Shown here piece after piece: positions 1 to 8,241 of a stretch of DNA of 28,644 bases. Source of the stretch: Acetobacteraceae bacterium (lineage in GTDB: Bacteria > Pseudomonadota > Alphaproteobacteria > Acetobacterales > Acetobacteraceae). Within the stretch, counting starts at the first letter, position 1, and each line of letters opens with the position of its first letter. Below the pieces are notes generated by a model. That model searched no databases, was not told the DNA's origin, and saw only the letters and a list, made by a program, of their open reading frames with translations. A program made the position numbers and the translations under genes. The stretch spans positions 1-28,644 of the forward strand of contig JASHVB010000075.1 of assembly GCA_030039695.1 (NCBI GenBank). The letters are read 5' to 3'.

Positions 1-1536
1 GAATCCATGCGCTCGCTCGTCACCGACCTGCGCGACAAGGTGGACACCGTGTCGCAAGGCGGCGGCGAAGAAGCACGCAAGCGGCATCAGTCGCGCGGCA
101 AGCTGCTCGCGCGCGAACGCGTCGTCGCTCTGATCGACCCTGGCTCGCCGTTCCTCGAACTGTCGCAGCTCGCCGCATATGGCCTGTACGGCGGTGACGT
201 CCCGTCAGCCGGCATCGTCACTGGCATCGGCCGCGTATCAGGCCGCGAATGTGTCATCGTGGCAAACGATGCAACGGTGAAGGGCGGCACTTATTTCCCG
301 ATCACTGTGAAGAAGCATCTACGCGCTCAAGAGATTGCACGTACCAACCATCTTCCTTGCATCTACCTGGTGGATTCCGGCGGTGCGTTCCTTCCCTTGC
401 AGGATGAGATCTTTCCAGACCGCGAGCACTTCGGCCGCATTTTCTTCAACCAGGCGAACTTGTCTGCCGCAGGCATTCCGCAGATCGCAGTCGTCATGGG
501 CTCATGCACTGCCGGCGGGGCCTATGTGCCGGCGATGAGCGACGAAAGCATCATTGTGCGCAAGCAGGGCACGATCTTCCTCGGCGGCCCACCGCTCGTG
601 CAGGCAGCCACAGGGGAAGTGGTAACGGCCGAGGAGCTCGGCGGCGCCGACGTGCACGCGCGGACATCAGGCGTGGTGGACCACTACGCGCATGACGACC
701 GCCACGCGCTGGCGCTGTGCCGACGCATCATCGCCGGATTGAACCACCTGAAGCGGCCTGGCGTAACGCTGCGTGCGCCCCAACCTCCGCGCTTCGATCC
801 GGCGGAACTTTATGGTGTCGTCCCGGCGGACCTCCGCGCACCGTACGACGTCCATGAGGTGATTGCGCGCATCGTGGATGACAGCGAGTTCGATGAATTC
901 AAGCGGTTGTACGGCACGACACTGATCTGCGGTTTCGCGCATATTCATGGCTATCCGGTTGGCATTCTCGCCAACAACGGCATCCTTTTCTCGGAATCGT
1001 CACTGAAGGGCGCGCATTTCATTGAATTGTGCAGCCAGCGAGGAATCCCCCTGGTGTTCCTACAAAACATCACCGGCTTCATGGTGGGTCGCAAATATGA
1101 AGCCGGCGGCATTGCGAAGGACGGCGCGAAACTGGTCACCGCGGTGTCCACTGCCGCCGTCCCGCGCATCACCGTCATCATCGGTGGCAGCTATGGCGCA
1201 GGCAACTACGGCATGTGCGGACGTGCTTATGATCCGCGATTCCTCTGGATGTGGCCGAATGCACGTATCTCGGTCATGGGAGGCGAGCAAGCCGCGGGCG
1301 TCCTGGCGACAGTGCGGCGCGGGGCGGAGGCCTGGTCAGCGGAGGCAGAAGAAAAATTCAAGGCGCCGATTCGCGCGCAATACGAGTCGCAAGGGCACCC
1401 GTACTATGCCACGGCGCGCCTGTGGGATGACGGGATCATTGATCCGCTTGATACGCGCCGCGTCCTTGGATTGTCATTGTCCGCGGCATTGAATGCGCCA
1501 GTGGAGGAGACACGTTTCGGCGTGTTTCGGATGTGA
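1..1536 (+). CDS. mccB: Methylcrotonyl-CoA carboxylase, carboxyltransferase (beta) subunit, 5' end cut by window
   Basis: This is the biotin-dependent carboxyltransferase subunit that moves CO2 from carboxybiotin to 3-methylcrotonyl-CoA in leucine/isovalerate breakdown (cytoplasm). The whole length matches the methylcrotonyl-CoA carboxylase beta pattern: an N-terminal [15 protein letters not shown] segment, [13 protein letters not shown], the acyl-CoA site run [28 protein letters not shown], and in the C-terminal half [34 protein letters not shown] and [17 protein letters not shown]. It ends in the family-typical RFGVFRM. The first ATG is at 7, but the frame is open to base 1 and family members usually have about 25 more N-terminal residues, so the true start probably lies upstream of the window. 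The alpha subunit follows 88 bases downstream, consistent with an operon. The subunit assignment is firm; geranyl-CoA carboxylase is the main alternative and is less likely. Confidence 0.95.
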   Translation, partial: ESMRSLVTDLRDKVDTVSQGGGEEARKRHQSRGKLLARERVVALIDPGSPFLELSQLAAYGLYGGDVPSAGIVTGIGRVSGRECVIVANDATVKGGTYFPITVKKHLRAQEIARTNHLPCIYLVDSGGAFLPLQDEIFPDREHFGRIFFNQANLSAAGIPQIAVVMGSCTAGGAYVPAMSDESIIVRKQGTIFLGGPPLVQAATGEVVTAEELGGADVHARTSGVVDHYAHDDRHALALCRRIIAGLNHLKRPGVTLRAPQPPRFDPAELYGVVPADLRAPYDVHEVIARIVDDSEFDEFKRLYGTTLICGFAHIHGYPVGILANNGILFSESSLKGAHFIELCSQRGIPLVFLQNITGFMVGRKYEAGGIAKDGAKLVTAVSTAAVPRITVIIGGSYGAGNYGMCGRAYDPRFLWMWPNARISVMGGEQAAGVLATVRRGAEAWSAEAEEKFKAPIRAQYESQGHPYYATARLWDDGIIDPLDTRRVLGLSLSAALNAPVEETRFGVFRM

Positions 1537-1540
1537 CCAT

Positions 1541-1574
1541 GTCATCGCGCGGAGCACGGCGACAAAGCAATCTC
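1541..1574. repeat. Short intergenic element resembling Bradyrhizobium-type interspersed repeat
   Basis: The stretch reads GTCATCGCGCGGAGCACGGC then GACAAAGCAATCTC. It closely resembles one arm of the interspersed palindromic element of the form GTCATTGCGAGGAGCGAAGC-GACGAAGCAATCC, found between genes in Bradyrhizobium and some other proteobacteria. The consensus is from memory. Only one arm is evident here. It lies between the two carboxylase genes and keeps the reading frame open upstream of the likely alpha-subunit start. Confidence 0.45.
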
Positions 1575-1624
1575 CGGCTGAGCGGAACTTCGGCATGGCG
1601 TGCCTCTCATTCACAGCAACGCAC

Positions 1625-3631
1625 ATGATCCGCACTCTCCTGATAGCGAATCGCGGGGAGATCGCCTGCCGAATCGTTCGGACTGCGCGACGTATGGGGA
1701 TCGAAGGCGTCGCGGTGTTCTCGGAAGCTGACGCTAACGCGCTGCACGTGCGTACTGCCGACCGTGCCTTTCCGATCGGTCCTGCGTCAGCGCGCGACAG
1801 CTATCTCAACATCCCGCGCATCATCGAAGCGGCAACGGCGGCCGGGGCCGACGCGATACACCCGGGCTACGGCTTCCTCTCGGAAAATCCGGTGTTCGCC
1901 GAAGCCTGCGCCGACGCCGGCATTATCTTCGTCGGCCCACCCCCGACCGCGATGCGCGCCATGGGAACCAAATCCCTCGCCAAGGCGCTGATGGAACGAT
2001 CGGGCGTGCCGGTGCTGCCCGGCTATCATGGCGATAGGCAAGGGGGCGAATTCCTCGCCGGCGAAGCGGTGCGTATCGGCTTCCCCATCGCGATCAAAGC
2101 GGTCGCCGGCGGCGGTGGGCGCGGCATGCGCGTGGTGAACGACGCAGGCGAATTTTCGTCAGCACTCGAAGCAGCGCGTCAGGAAGCGGTCTCGGCTTTC
2201 GGCGACGATCGGGTACTGATCGAGCGCTTCCTAGAGCGTCCGCGTCACATCGAAGTACAGATTTTCGCCGATTCCCAAGGCAATGCCTTGCATTTGTTCG
2301 AGCGCGATTGCTCGTCGCAGCGCCGGCACCAGAAAATCATTGAGGAAGCTCCCGCCCCGGGGATCGACCCGCACCGCCGCGTAGCAATGGGTGAGGCGGC
2401 CGTCGCCGCAGCCCGCGCGGTTGGCTATGTCGGTGCGGGAACTGTAGAGTTCGTCGTCGACCCTGACGGATTTTTCTTCCTGGAAATGAATACGCGGCTG
2501 CAGGTGGAACACCCAGTGACCGAAATGATCACTGGGTTCGACCTCGTCGAGTGGCAGTTGCGCGTCGCGGCGGGCGAGCAATTGCCGGTGACCCAGAAGG
2601 ACGTAACGCTCAATGGCCATGCGTTCGAAGGGCGCATCTACGCTGAAGATCCTGCGCGCGATTTCGCTCCTTCGACAGGCCGATTGGTGCAGCTCCGATT
2701 GCCCGAAGCGACGCCCGGAGTCCGCGTCGATACCGGCTTCATCACAGGCGACACAGTGTCCGTGCACTATGACGCGATGCTTGCCAAGCTGATTGTGCAT
2801 GCCCCGACACGCGACGCGGCGCTGGCGTTGCTGCAACGCTACTTGGTGACGTGTGAGGTGGTTGGCGTCGCGAACAATCTCGACCTGCTGCATCGCGTTG
2901 CCAGTCATCGGGCGTTCGCAGCCGGTGGGATCGACACGGGATTCATTGCGCGCCATGCCGACACGCTGCTGGCAGGGCAGGGAGCGCCACCACATGACGT
3001 GCTGGCAGCGGCGGCGCTTGGTGTGCTGGTGGACGAAGCTGACGCCGCCGCCGCACTCGCCGCGGCAGGCGCCGATCCCTGGTCGCCGTGGCATGGGCAC
3101 GACCACTGGTGGCTGAACGCGGTGCCGGAACGACTGCTGGAATTCTCTGCTGCCGACACTGTATTCCCGGTCCGGATACAACGCGAGGCAAATGCCTGGA
3201 GACTAACGACCGGCGAGCGAAGCTCGCGCGCGACCGGACTGCGCGATCAGGATGGCCGGCTTCGCATGACGCTGGACGGCGTGCACCAGCATGCTCTGGT
3301 CACGCGGGACGGCGTGACCGTATCGGTGCGCTGGAATGGCGAGACATTCCGCTTCCTGCTGCCAGATCCCGTCGCGCACGCGGAGACCGAGGGTGAAACC
3401 GCTGGCCGCTTGGTCGCGCCGCTGCCCGGGCAAGTGACGCAGGTTCTAACTGAAGCAGGCGCGCACGTTGCACGCGGCCAGGTGCTCGTGGTGCTGGAGG
3501 CAATGAAGACCGTGTTCCGCCTGGCGGCGGCGGCAGATGCTGTAGTGGAGCGGCTCTCCTGTGCTGTTGGCGAAACAGTGCAGGAAGGGCAGGTGCTGGT
3601 CGCCTTCGTCGAACCGGACGAGCGCAACTGA
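1625..3631 (+). CDS. mccA: Methylcrotonyl-CoA carboxylase, biotin carboxylase/biotin carrier (alpha) subunit
   Basis: The product uses ATP and bicarbonate to carboxylate its own biotin and hands CO2 to the beta subunit encoded just upstream. An ATG at 1625 starts MIRTLLIANRGEIACRIVRT, the standard biotin carboxylase N-terminus, giving 668 residues, which is normal for the family. The frame is open back to 1493, but that extension is repeat-like intergenic sequence and is not counted. Visible parts: biotin carboxylase N-domain (1-110), ATP-grasp with glycine loop AVAGGGGRGMRVV (about 159-171), the EMNTRLQVEHPVTE motif, a middle linker, and a C-terminal biotinyl domain with the acceptor Lys628 in EAMKT. 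The usual tetrapeptide is AMKM, so the Thr is a small oddity. The SDR gene follows after 17 bases, so all three genes are probably one transcript. Confidence 0.95.
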   Translation: MIRTLLIANRGEIACRIVRTARRMGIEGVAVFSEADANALHVRTADRAFPIGPASARDSYLNIPRIIEAATAAGADAIHPGYGFLSENPVFAEACADAGIIFVGPPPTAMRAMGTKSLAKALMERSGVPVLPGYHGDRQGGEFLAGEAVRIGFPIAIKAVAGGGGRGMRVVNDAGEFSSALEAARQEAVSAFGDDRVLIERFLERPRHIEVQIFADSQGNALHLFERDCSSQRRHQKIIEEAPAPGIDPHRRVAMGEAAVAAARAVGYVGAGTVEFVVDPDGFFFLEMNTRLQVEHPVTEMITGFDLVEWQLRVAAGEQLPVTQKDVTLNGHAFEGRIYAEDPARDFAPSTGRLVQLRLPEATPGVRVDTGFITGDTVSVHYDAMLAKLIVHAPTRDAALALLQRYLVTCEVVGVANNLDLLHRVASHRAFAAGGIDTGFIARHADTLLAGQGAPPHDVLAAAALGVLVDEADAAAALAAAGADPWSPWHGHDHWWLNAVPERLLEFSAADTVFPVRIQREANAWRLTTGERSSRATGLRDQDGRLRMTLDGVHQHALVTRDGVTVSVRWNGETFRFLLPDPVAHAETEGETAGRLVAPLPGQVTQVLTEAGAHVARGQVLVVLEAMKTVFRLAAAADAVVERLSCAVGETVQEGQVLVAFVEPDERN

Positions 3632-3648
3632 CGCGAAGGAGAGAGGGC

Positions 3649-4443
3649 ATGGATTTTAGCGGCAAGGTAGCGGTGATTACCGGCGGCGGGGGAGGAATCG
3701 GCCGGGCGACCGCACTCGCATTCGCTGAGCATGGCGCGAAGGTCGTTGTCGTGGACAGCAATCCCGCCGATGGTCAGGCGAGCGCCGATATCGTCACCCA
3801 GCGCGGTGGCGACGCATGTTTCGTTCCGGCTGATGTGACGAAATCAGCCGATGTGCAACACTACGTGCGTGAGACACTTGCCACATTCGGCCGCATCGAC
3901 TGCTTCTTCAACAATGCCGGCATCGAAGGGCGCGTTGCACCGACACAGGAATACGACGAGGCGGTGTTCGACGCGGTGATTGCGGTGAACCTGAAAGGCG
4001 TGTTCCTGGGCATGCGGCACGTTCTGCCGGTGATGCTGCGCCAGGAGTCGGGAACGATCGTCAATACGGCGTCTGTCGCGGGGCTGTTCGGCGGGCCTGG
4101 CATGGCTGCTTATGTAGCGTCCAAGCACGGCGTGATTGGGCTGACCAAAGTCGCGTCATCCGACGTCGCGCCGCAGGGAGTGCGGGTGAACGCGATTTGT
4201 CCGGGCCCGGTGGAGACGCGGATGATGCGTTCGTTGGAAGCACAGCGCAACCCCAATGATCCGGAATCGGCGCATGCGATGATGAGTGCCAGCGTGCCTG
4301 ATGGGCGTTACGCGCTGCCGGAGGAAATCGCGAACACCGTGCTGTATTTGTGCTCTGATTTGTCGGGTCACGTAACCGGCACGCATGTGGTAATCGACGG
4401 TGGTCGCGCCGGATCAGGTGGGGGCGCCGTGCGCACGCGCTGA
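3649..4443 (+). CDS. SDR-family NAD(P)-dependent oxidoreductase
   Basis: A classical short-chain dehydrogenase/reductase of 264 residues, likely cytoplasmic, interconverting an alcohol and a ketone. The cofactor loop is TGGGGGIG at 11-18, with Asp36 after the second beta strand, which favours NAD over NADP. The NNAG motif is at 88-91, and the catalytic residues are Asn114, Ser142, Tyr155 and Lys159 (YVASK). The C-terminus has the common THVVIDGGRAGSGGG tail of the FabG/BKR-like group. A strong ribosome site (GGAGAG) sits just before the ATG. It lies 17 bases after the carboxylase alpha gene, so it is probably co-transcribed and may act on a beta-hydroxyacyl or branched-chain intermediate. That substrate is an inference; the sequence does not show it. 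In leucine clusters an HMG-CoA lyase gene is often found near this position instead. Confidence 0.9.
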   Translation: MDFSGKVAVITGGGGGIGRATALAFAEHGAKVVVVDSNPADGQASADIVTQRGGDACFVPADVTKSADVQHYVRETLATFGRIDCFFNNAGIEGRVAPTQEYDEAVFDAVIAVNLKGVFLGMRHVLPVMLRQESGTIVNTASVAGLFGGPGMAAYVASKHGVIGLTKVASSDVAPQGVRVNAICPGPVETRMMRSLEAQRNPNDPESAHAMMSASVPDGRYALPEEIANTVLYLCSDLSGHVTGTHVVIDGGRAGSGGGAVRTR

Positions 4444-4672
4444 TTATGCCGCTCGGCGCAGGTGCAGGATCTCATCCACGACTCCGCGAGCGGGCCGACA
4501 TCGATCGGCTTAGGTATCTGTAGAAAACCTGACTGGCGCAGCGTTTCTAATATTCGGCAGATACGGCCCGGAGACACCGTGGAGATAGCCTGCTGTTCCC
4601 CCTCCCGTTAGTTATTCGAAGCATGGGCCGGCAAAGATTGTACGTGAGAGAGACGGCGTGCCAGCGCGGTTA

Positions 4673-5359
4673 TCACGTTCCGCTGCTGTTGAAAGGCACG
4701 GCGAGCCATGGTTCCGCCAGGCCGAGGCCGCGCACGCGGATTCCATTCGGCAATGTCGCCTCATAAGATTGGTGATGATGGCCGTGCACGATCAGTTGCG
4801 CGCCACAGGTGTGCGCCAGAGCATCGATATCCGCGAAGCCGTGCCGGTGCGATGACGGCGCTTCGTGCGTTACCAGTACGTCGAAGCGGTTCATTCGCAG
4901 GCGGTCGAAATCGTCGGGAAAGATCGTATCACGATGCCAGAGCGGCAGGCCGCCGCGCCAGTGTTCGGATGGCGGCAGGGCGGCGAGGAATTCGCTGCGG
5001 GTGCGGAACTGCGGCGGCTCGCACTCCGTCGGGTGCCAGACTCGGGGCTTGAACACGCCAGGCAGACCAGCAAGGCGCAGCCCAGCGGTCTCGACGACGC
5101 AGCCACCGATGTCGCCTTGCGGATGTGCATGCACGAGATTGTCGAATGAACGCACGGTGTCCGTGTCGCGGTTGCCTAGTATCCAGTATACGAGCCAGCC
5201 TGCCGCGATCGCCGGCGACAAGAGCTCCGGCAGCGGTGCGTCGCATTCGCAGTCGCCGAGCAAGACCAGGGTGCCGGGCGGCGACGCGGCGCACGCACGC
5301 AGGATCGGCGCGAAATTGCGGTGTGGATCGCCAGCAAACAGCAACGGAACGCTGCTCAT
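4673..5359 (-). CDS. Calcineurin-like metallophosphoesterase
   Basis: A 228-residue hydrolase of the calcineurin-like two-metal phosphoesterase superfamily. The metal-binding motifs appear in order: FAGDPHRN (Asp11, His13), LLGDCE (Asp36), LGNRD (Asn63 with Arg replacing the usual His of GNHD), VTHEAP (His165) and VHGHHH (His192, His194). The frame is open to 5407, but the ATG at 5359 begins MSSVPLLFAGDPHRN, where the family domain starts, and the longer form adds only Arg-rich sequence. The substrate cannot be told; homologues act on phosphomonoesters, phosphodiesters or dinucleotide polyphosphates. It is transcribed away from the methyltransferase gene, with a 241-base divergent spacer between them that contains a strong hairpin. 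Confidence 0.85.
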   Translation of the reverse strand: MSSVPLLFAGDPHRNFAPILRACAASPPGTLVLLGDCECDAPLPELLSPAIAAGWLVYWILGNRDTDTVRSFDNLVHAHPQGDIGGCVVETAGLRLAGLPGVFKPRVWHPTECEPPQFRTRSEFLAALPPSEHWRGGLPLWHRDTIFPDDFDRLRMNRFDVLVTHEAPSSHRHGFADIDALAHTCGAQLIVHGHHHQSYEATLPNGIRVRGLGLAEPWLAVPFNSSGT

Positions 5360-5493
5360 GGCGTGGAGTTCCACAACCGCCGCGCGGCGACACGGCAGTC
5401 TGCACAACCGCGTGCGACGCGGTAGCCCTGGCGTTTCAGGAACGGGTTGTCCGTCGCGTAAAGCGAGGTGTCCGGCGAAAATTTAAATGCGCT

Positions 5494-5522
5494 TCGGTTC
5501 GCAATACCGCCATGCGAACCGA
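5494..5522. promoter_or_regulatory. Inverted repeat in divergent intergenic region
   Basis: Two perfect 10-base arms, TCGGTTCGCA and TGCGAACCGA, are separated by 9 bases, just after an AT-rich patch (ATTTAAAT at 5481-5488). The position between two divergent genes suits an operator or a leader hairpin. No regulator can be assigned. Confidence 0.4.
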
Positions 5523-5544
5523 GATGAAGGGTTCTGCCAGGGGG

Positions 5545-5565
5545 TTCGCGCTGCGCAGCGACGAA
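5545..5565. repeat. GC-rich imperfect palindrome
   Basis: The core CGCTGCGCAGCG (5549-5560) is a perfect 12-base palindrome. With one bulged A it extends to TTCG/CGAA on the flanks. It lies about 35 bases before the methyltransferase start. It could be a leader hairpin or part of a small interspersed repeat. Confidence 0.3.
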
Positions 5566-5600
5566 GTATAAGTGGGCCGTCCGGGCAGGAAGAGCATGCC

Positions 5601-6350
5601 ATGTCTCCGCAGAACATCTACGACGATCCGAAGTTCTTCGAAGGATATAGCCGGTTGCCTCGATCAGTGTCGGGGCTGCGCGCAGCGTATGAATGGCCAG
5701 CATTTCAGCGCCTACTGCCGCCGTCGTTGGAGGGATTGCGGATTCTGGATCTGGGCTGTGGACTTGGCTATTTCGCACGCGAGGCAAGGGCGCGCAGGGC
5801 CAGGCAGGTGATTGGCGTCGATCTGTCGGAGCGCATGCTGGCCGCGGCGCGCGCGGCAACGCATGACGACGGCATCCTATATGTGCGTGCGGCGCTGGAG
5901 GATTATGCGCCGGAACCAGACGCGTTCGACCTCGTCGTGTCATCGCTGGCACTGCACTATATCGCGGACTATGCATCGCTGGTCCGCAAAGTGACGTCTT
6001 CTCTGGTGGGTGGCGGTCGCTTCGCCTTTTCCGTCGAGCATCCCATCTTCACCGCACACGGCTCGGCCGATTGGTACTACGACGCGAAAGGCGAGCGGCT
6101 GCACTGGCCGGTGGATCGTTATCGGGATGAGGGAGAGCGGCGGACGAACTGGTTTGTCGGTGATGTGATGAAGTATCACCGCACGATCGCGGCCTATGTG
6201 AACGGGCTGCTCGACGCCGGACTTTGCCTGGTAAGGTTGGAAGAGCCCGAGGCCGAGACCGCGCTGCTGGAGCAGTATCCGGAGTGGTCCGACGAAGGGC
6301 GACGACCGCCGTTTTTGCTGATGGCCGCGGTAAAAACCGCGCCCACGTAG
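5601..6350 (+). CDS. Class I SAM-dependent methyltransferase
   Basis: A 249-residue methyltransferase of the UbiE/Coq5-like (methyltransferase type 11) group. Motif I, ILDLGCGLGYFAR, is at about 48-60. The acidic end of beta 2 is VIGVDLSERML, with Asp74 as the likely ribose-binding residue. The later motif FDLVVSSLALHYI follows, and VGGGRFAFSVEHPIF marks the core strand after it. The start is set at the ATG at 5601 (MSPQNIYDDPKFF), with an AGGAAG ribosome site upstream. The frame extends to 5487 but through hairpin-bearing intergenic sequence. The substrate is unknown, as is usual for this group. Confidence 0.88.
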   Translation: MSPQNIYDDPKFFEGYSRLPRSVSGLRAAYEWPAFQRLLPPSLEGLRILDLGCGLGYFAREARARRARQVIGVDLSERMLAAARAATHDDGILYVRAALEDYAPEPDAFDLVVSSLALHYIADYASLVRKVTSSLVGGGRFAFSVEHPIFTAHGSADWYYDAKGERLHWPVDRYRDEGERRTNWFVGDVMKYHRTIAAYVNGLLDAGLCLVRLEEPEAETALLEQYPEWSDEGRRPPFLLMAAVKTAPT

Positions 6351-6375
6351 GCGGGTTGGGCTTCTTCATGTCACC

Positions 6376-8019
6376 TCAGCTCAGCGCCCGCACCGCGTCG
6401 CGCAGCGCATGCAGCATGCGATTCCGTCCGCGCGTCGCGCTGACCGCCAGTTCATATGCTGTATTCGAGCCGGGATCGGCCTTGGCCAGATCGCGCAGCG
6501 GCTGCAGCACCGGCCACGCCGGTAGTGGCAGGGCAGGATCATGTGCGAAGCGATCGCCGCTGGTGTAATAGACCGGGGCCAGCGCCCGCGACGCCCGCAT
6601 CAGCGCGGCATCCGCATGCGCGCCGGGCGCGGCCTTCGTGTAAAGTGCTTTTGCTGCGACCTTCAGGTCATCGATCGGAAAGCGTCCGTTCAACGCCGCC
6701 TCGATCTCTCCTAACTCGTCCAGCAACATCGTCGCGTGCGTGCGGAAATCCAACGGCAGGGCCGCGTCAGTCAGCAGCCGCCACAGCGTGTGCACGAAAA
6801 CCTTGGTATCGCGCACAAGATTTGCTTCATCGATTTTGTCCAGTGTGTCGTGTGGTGTGTGCCACCACCAGCCCAGTGCATTCCGCATCTTCACCGGCGT
6901 CGGCGGTTGCTCGCTCAGTGCACCGAACATCGCCGGGATGCCGATGCCCCAGAAGGACTGGTCGGACGATCGCGACATCCGCTTCCCAGCGTACTCCGAG
7001 CCTGTCTGATCGCCGATTGCTTCGCCCGCCAATGCAAGCAGTTCCGGCGCTGCGGCGGCATTCTTCAATACCACCGCTCCGATGCCGCCAGTGGAGTCGA
7101 CGTTGACATGCACCGCACAGCGGCGCTCCAGCTCTTCCCAGTGCTGGTCTGCGTACCACGTAGAGCCGGAATAGCGCCCGTGAGAATGTCCAGACCAGAA
7201 GCAAAGCCGTAGTCCGCGCCGCAGCTTTTCTCGCTGGGACGCGATTTGACGTGCTGCCTCCAGCATCGTCGCGTTCGCGGCGCCGTTGTCCATGACGCCG
7301 TAGTACCAAGTGTCGTGATGGCCCGAGAATAAAATGAATGGCCCAGTGGCAACGGGCCCATCAATCTCCGCGACCAAGATCGGGGTCTGTCGCCAGCCAC
7401 TGTCGACTTCCGCATGAAGCGTGACTCGCGGTCGATCGCCGCGGGCGAGCTGTTCGCGCAACATGCTGCCGTCTGCATTGGATAGGGTACACACAACCGT
7501 TGTCGGCAGTTGCGCGGCGGTCTCAGCCGAGGGGCTGCCCCAGACCGGCGAAACGCACATCTCATGCCGATGTTCATGCGGGCTGATCGGGATCTGGCCG
7601 ACCGCACCGGCACGCGAGGCACGCGCGGCCTGGCCAGGACTGGCGATGCCCTCGGTCAACACAATCGCGCCGCGCACGTCACGACCGGCAAAGTCTGCTT
7701 CCTCGGCATCGCCGACATACACCAACCGCCCGCTCACGCCGGCTGGGGGAGAGCTCCGCGAGAAGGAATGGGTGATGCTGGCCAGGCTCTGATTGTCCAC
7801 ATCCACGCGTGATGCGCCGGGCAGGCTGATATAAGCATCGTGCATGATGCGGGTGGTTCGATAGCCGTACTCGCTCATCCGTTCCTGCACATAACGGAGG
7901 CTTTGCAATTCATCAGGCGTGCCTGACAACTTTATCCAGCGGGCGAATTCGCGCAGGTGTGCCATCAGCACTGAACCATCTACGGCGTTGCACAACTGGC
8001 TGCGAAGCGGATCGGACAT
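6376..8019 (-). CDS. M28-family (aminopeptidase-like) protein with altered catalytic motif
   Basis: A 547-residue protein with the zinc aminopeptidase M28 fold. A protease-associated (PA)-like segment (about 95-185) precedes the peptidase core. Metal-site motifs visible are SGHHDTW (His234, Asp236), MDNGAAN (Asp244), VDSTGG (Asp307) and a late WWHTPHDT histidine. The position where M28 enzymes normally carry two adjacent glutamates (catalytic base plus metal ligand) reads FWSGHSHGRYSGS, so both Glu are replaced by His/Ser. Either the metal chemistry differs or the protein is not a standard peptidase. The start at 8019 follows an AGGAGGT ribosome site 5-6 bases upstream; the longer frame to 8088 lacks one. 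No signal peptide is evident. It lies 222 bases after tenA on the same strand and may be a separate transcript. Confidence 0.85.
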   Translation of the reverse strand: MSDPLRSQLCNAVDGSVLMAHLREFARWIKLSGTPDELQSLRYVQERMSEYGYRTTRIMHDAYISLPGASRVDVDNQSLASITHSFSRSSPPAGVSGRLVYVGDAEEADFAGRDVRGAIVLTEGIASPGQAARASRAGAVGQIPISPHEHRHEMCVSPVWGSPSAETAAQLPTTVVCTLSNADGSMLREQLARGDRPRVTLHAEVDSGWRQTPILVAEIDGPVATGPFILFSGHHDTWYYGVMDNGAANATMLEAARQIASQREKLRRGLRLCFWSGHSHGRYSGSTWYADQHWEELERRCAVHVNVDSTGGIGAVVLKNAAAAPELLALAGEAIGDQTGSEYAGKRMSRSSDQSFWGIGIPAMFGALSEQPPTPVKMRNALGWWWHTPHDTLDKIDEANLVRDTKVFVHTLWRLLTDAALPLDFRTHATMLLDELGEIEAALNGRFPIDDLKVAAKALYTKAAPGAHADAALMRASRALAPVYYTSGDRFAHDPALPLPAWPVLQPLRDLAKADPGSNTAYELAVSATRGRNRMLHALRDAVRALS

Positions 8020-8241
8020 TGGCACCTCCTCTGACCGGCACGGCGAACGTGCCGAGCCGCCGGGCCCCTGGCAAGCCCGAACGGTCAACCTAGGTCAATG
8101 CATCGGTGTCAGGGCCGCAGTTTGCCGCCGGAAGCTTGATGGACAGCATGTTCGCGGGGATCGGGCGGGTTCATGCTTATGGCGCTGAACCGACAGGGAC
8201 GTTGATATAGGTTAAGGCGAAACACTCGGGCGGCTGTGGCG

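Noticed and set aside
1493..1624. Longer start for the carboxylase alpha subunit
   Set aside because: The extra 44 residues overlap the upstream gene and read through repeat-like DNA; the conserved biotin carboxylase N-terminus begins exactly at the 1625 ATG.
2231..3181. Long minus-strand frame of 316 codons opposite the carboxylase alpha gene
   Set aside because: It is antisense to a fully recognisable gene, has no domain of its own, and such frames are expected in high-GC DNA.
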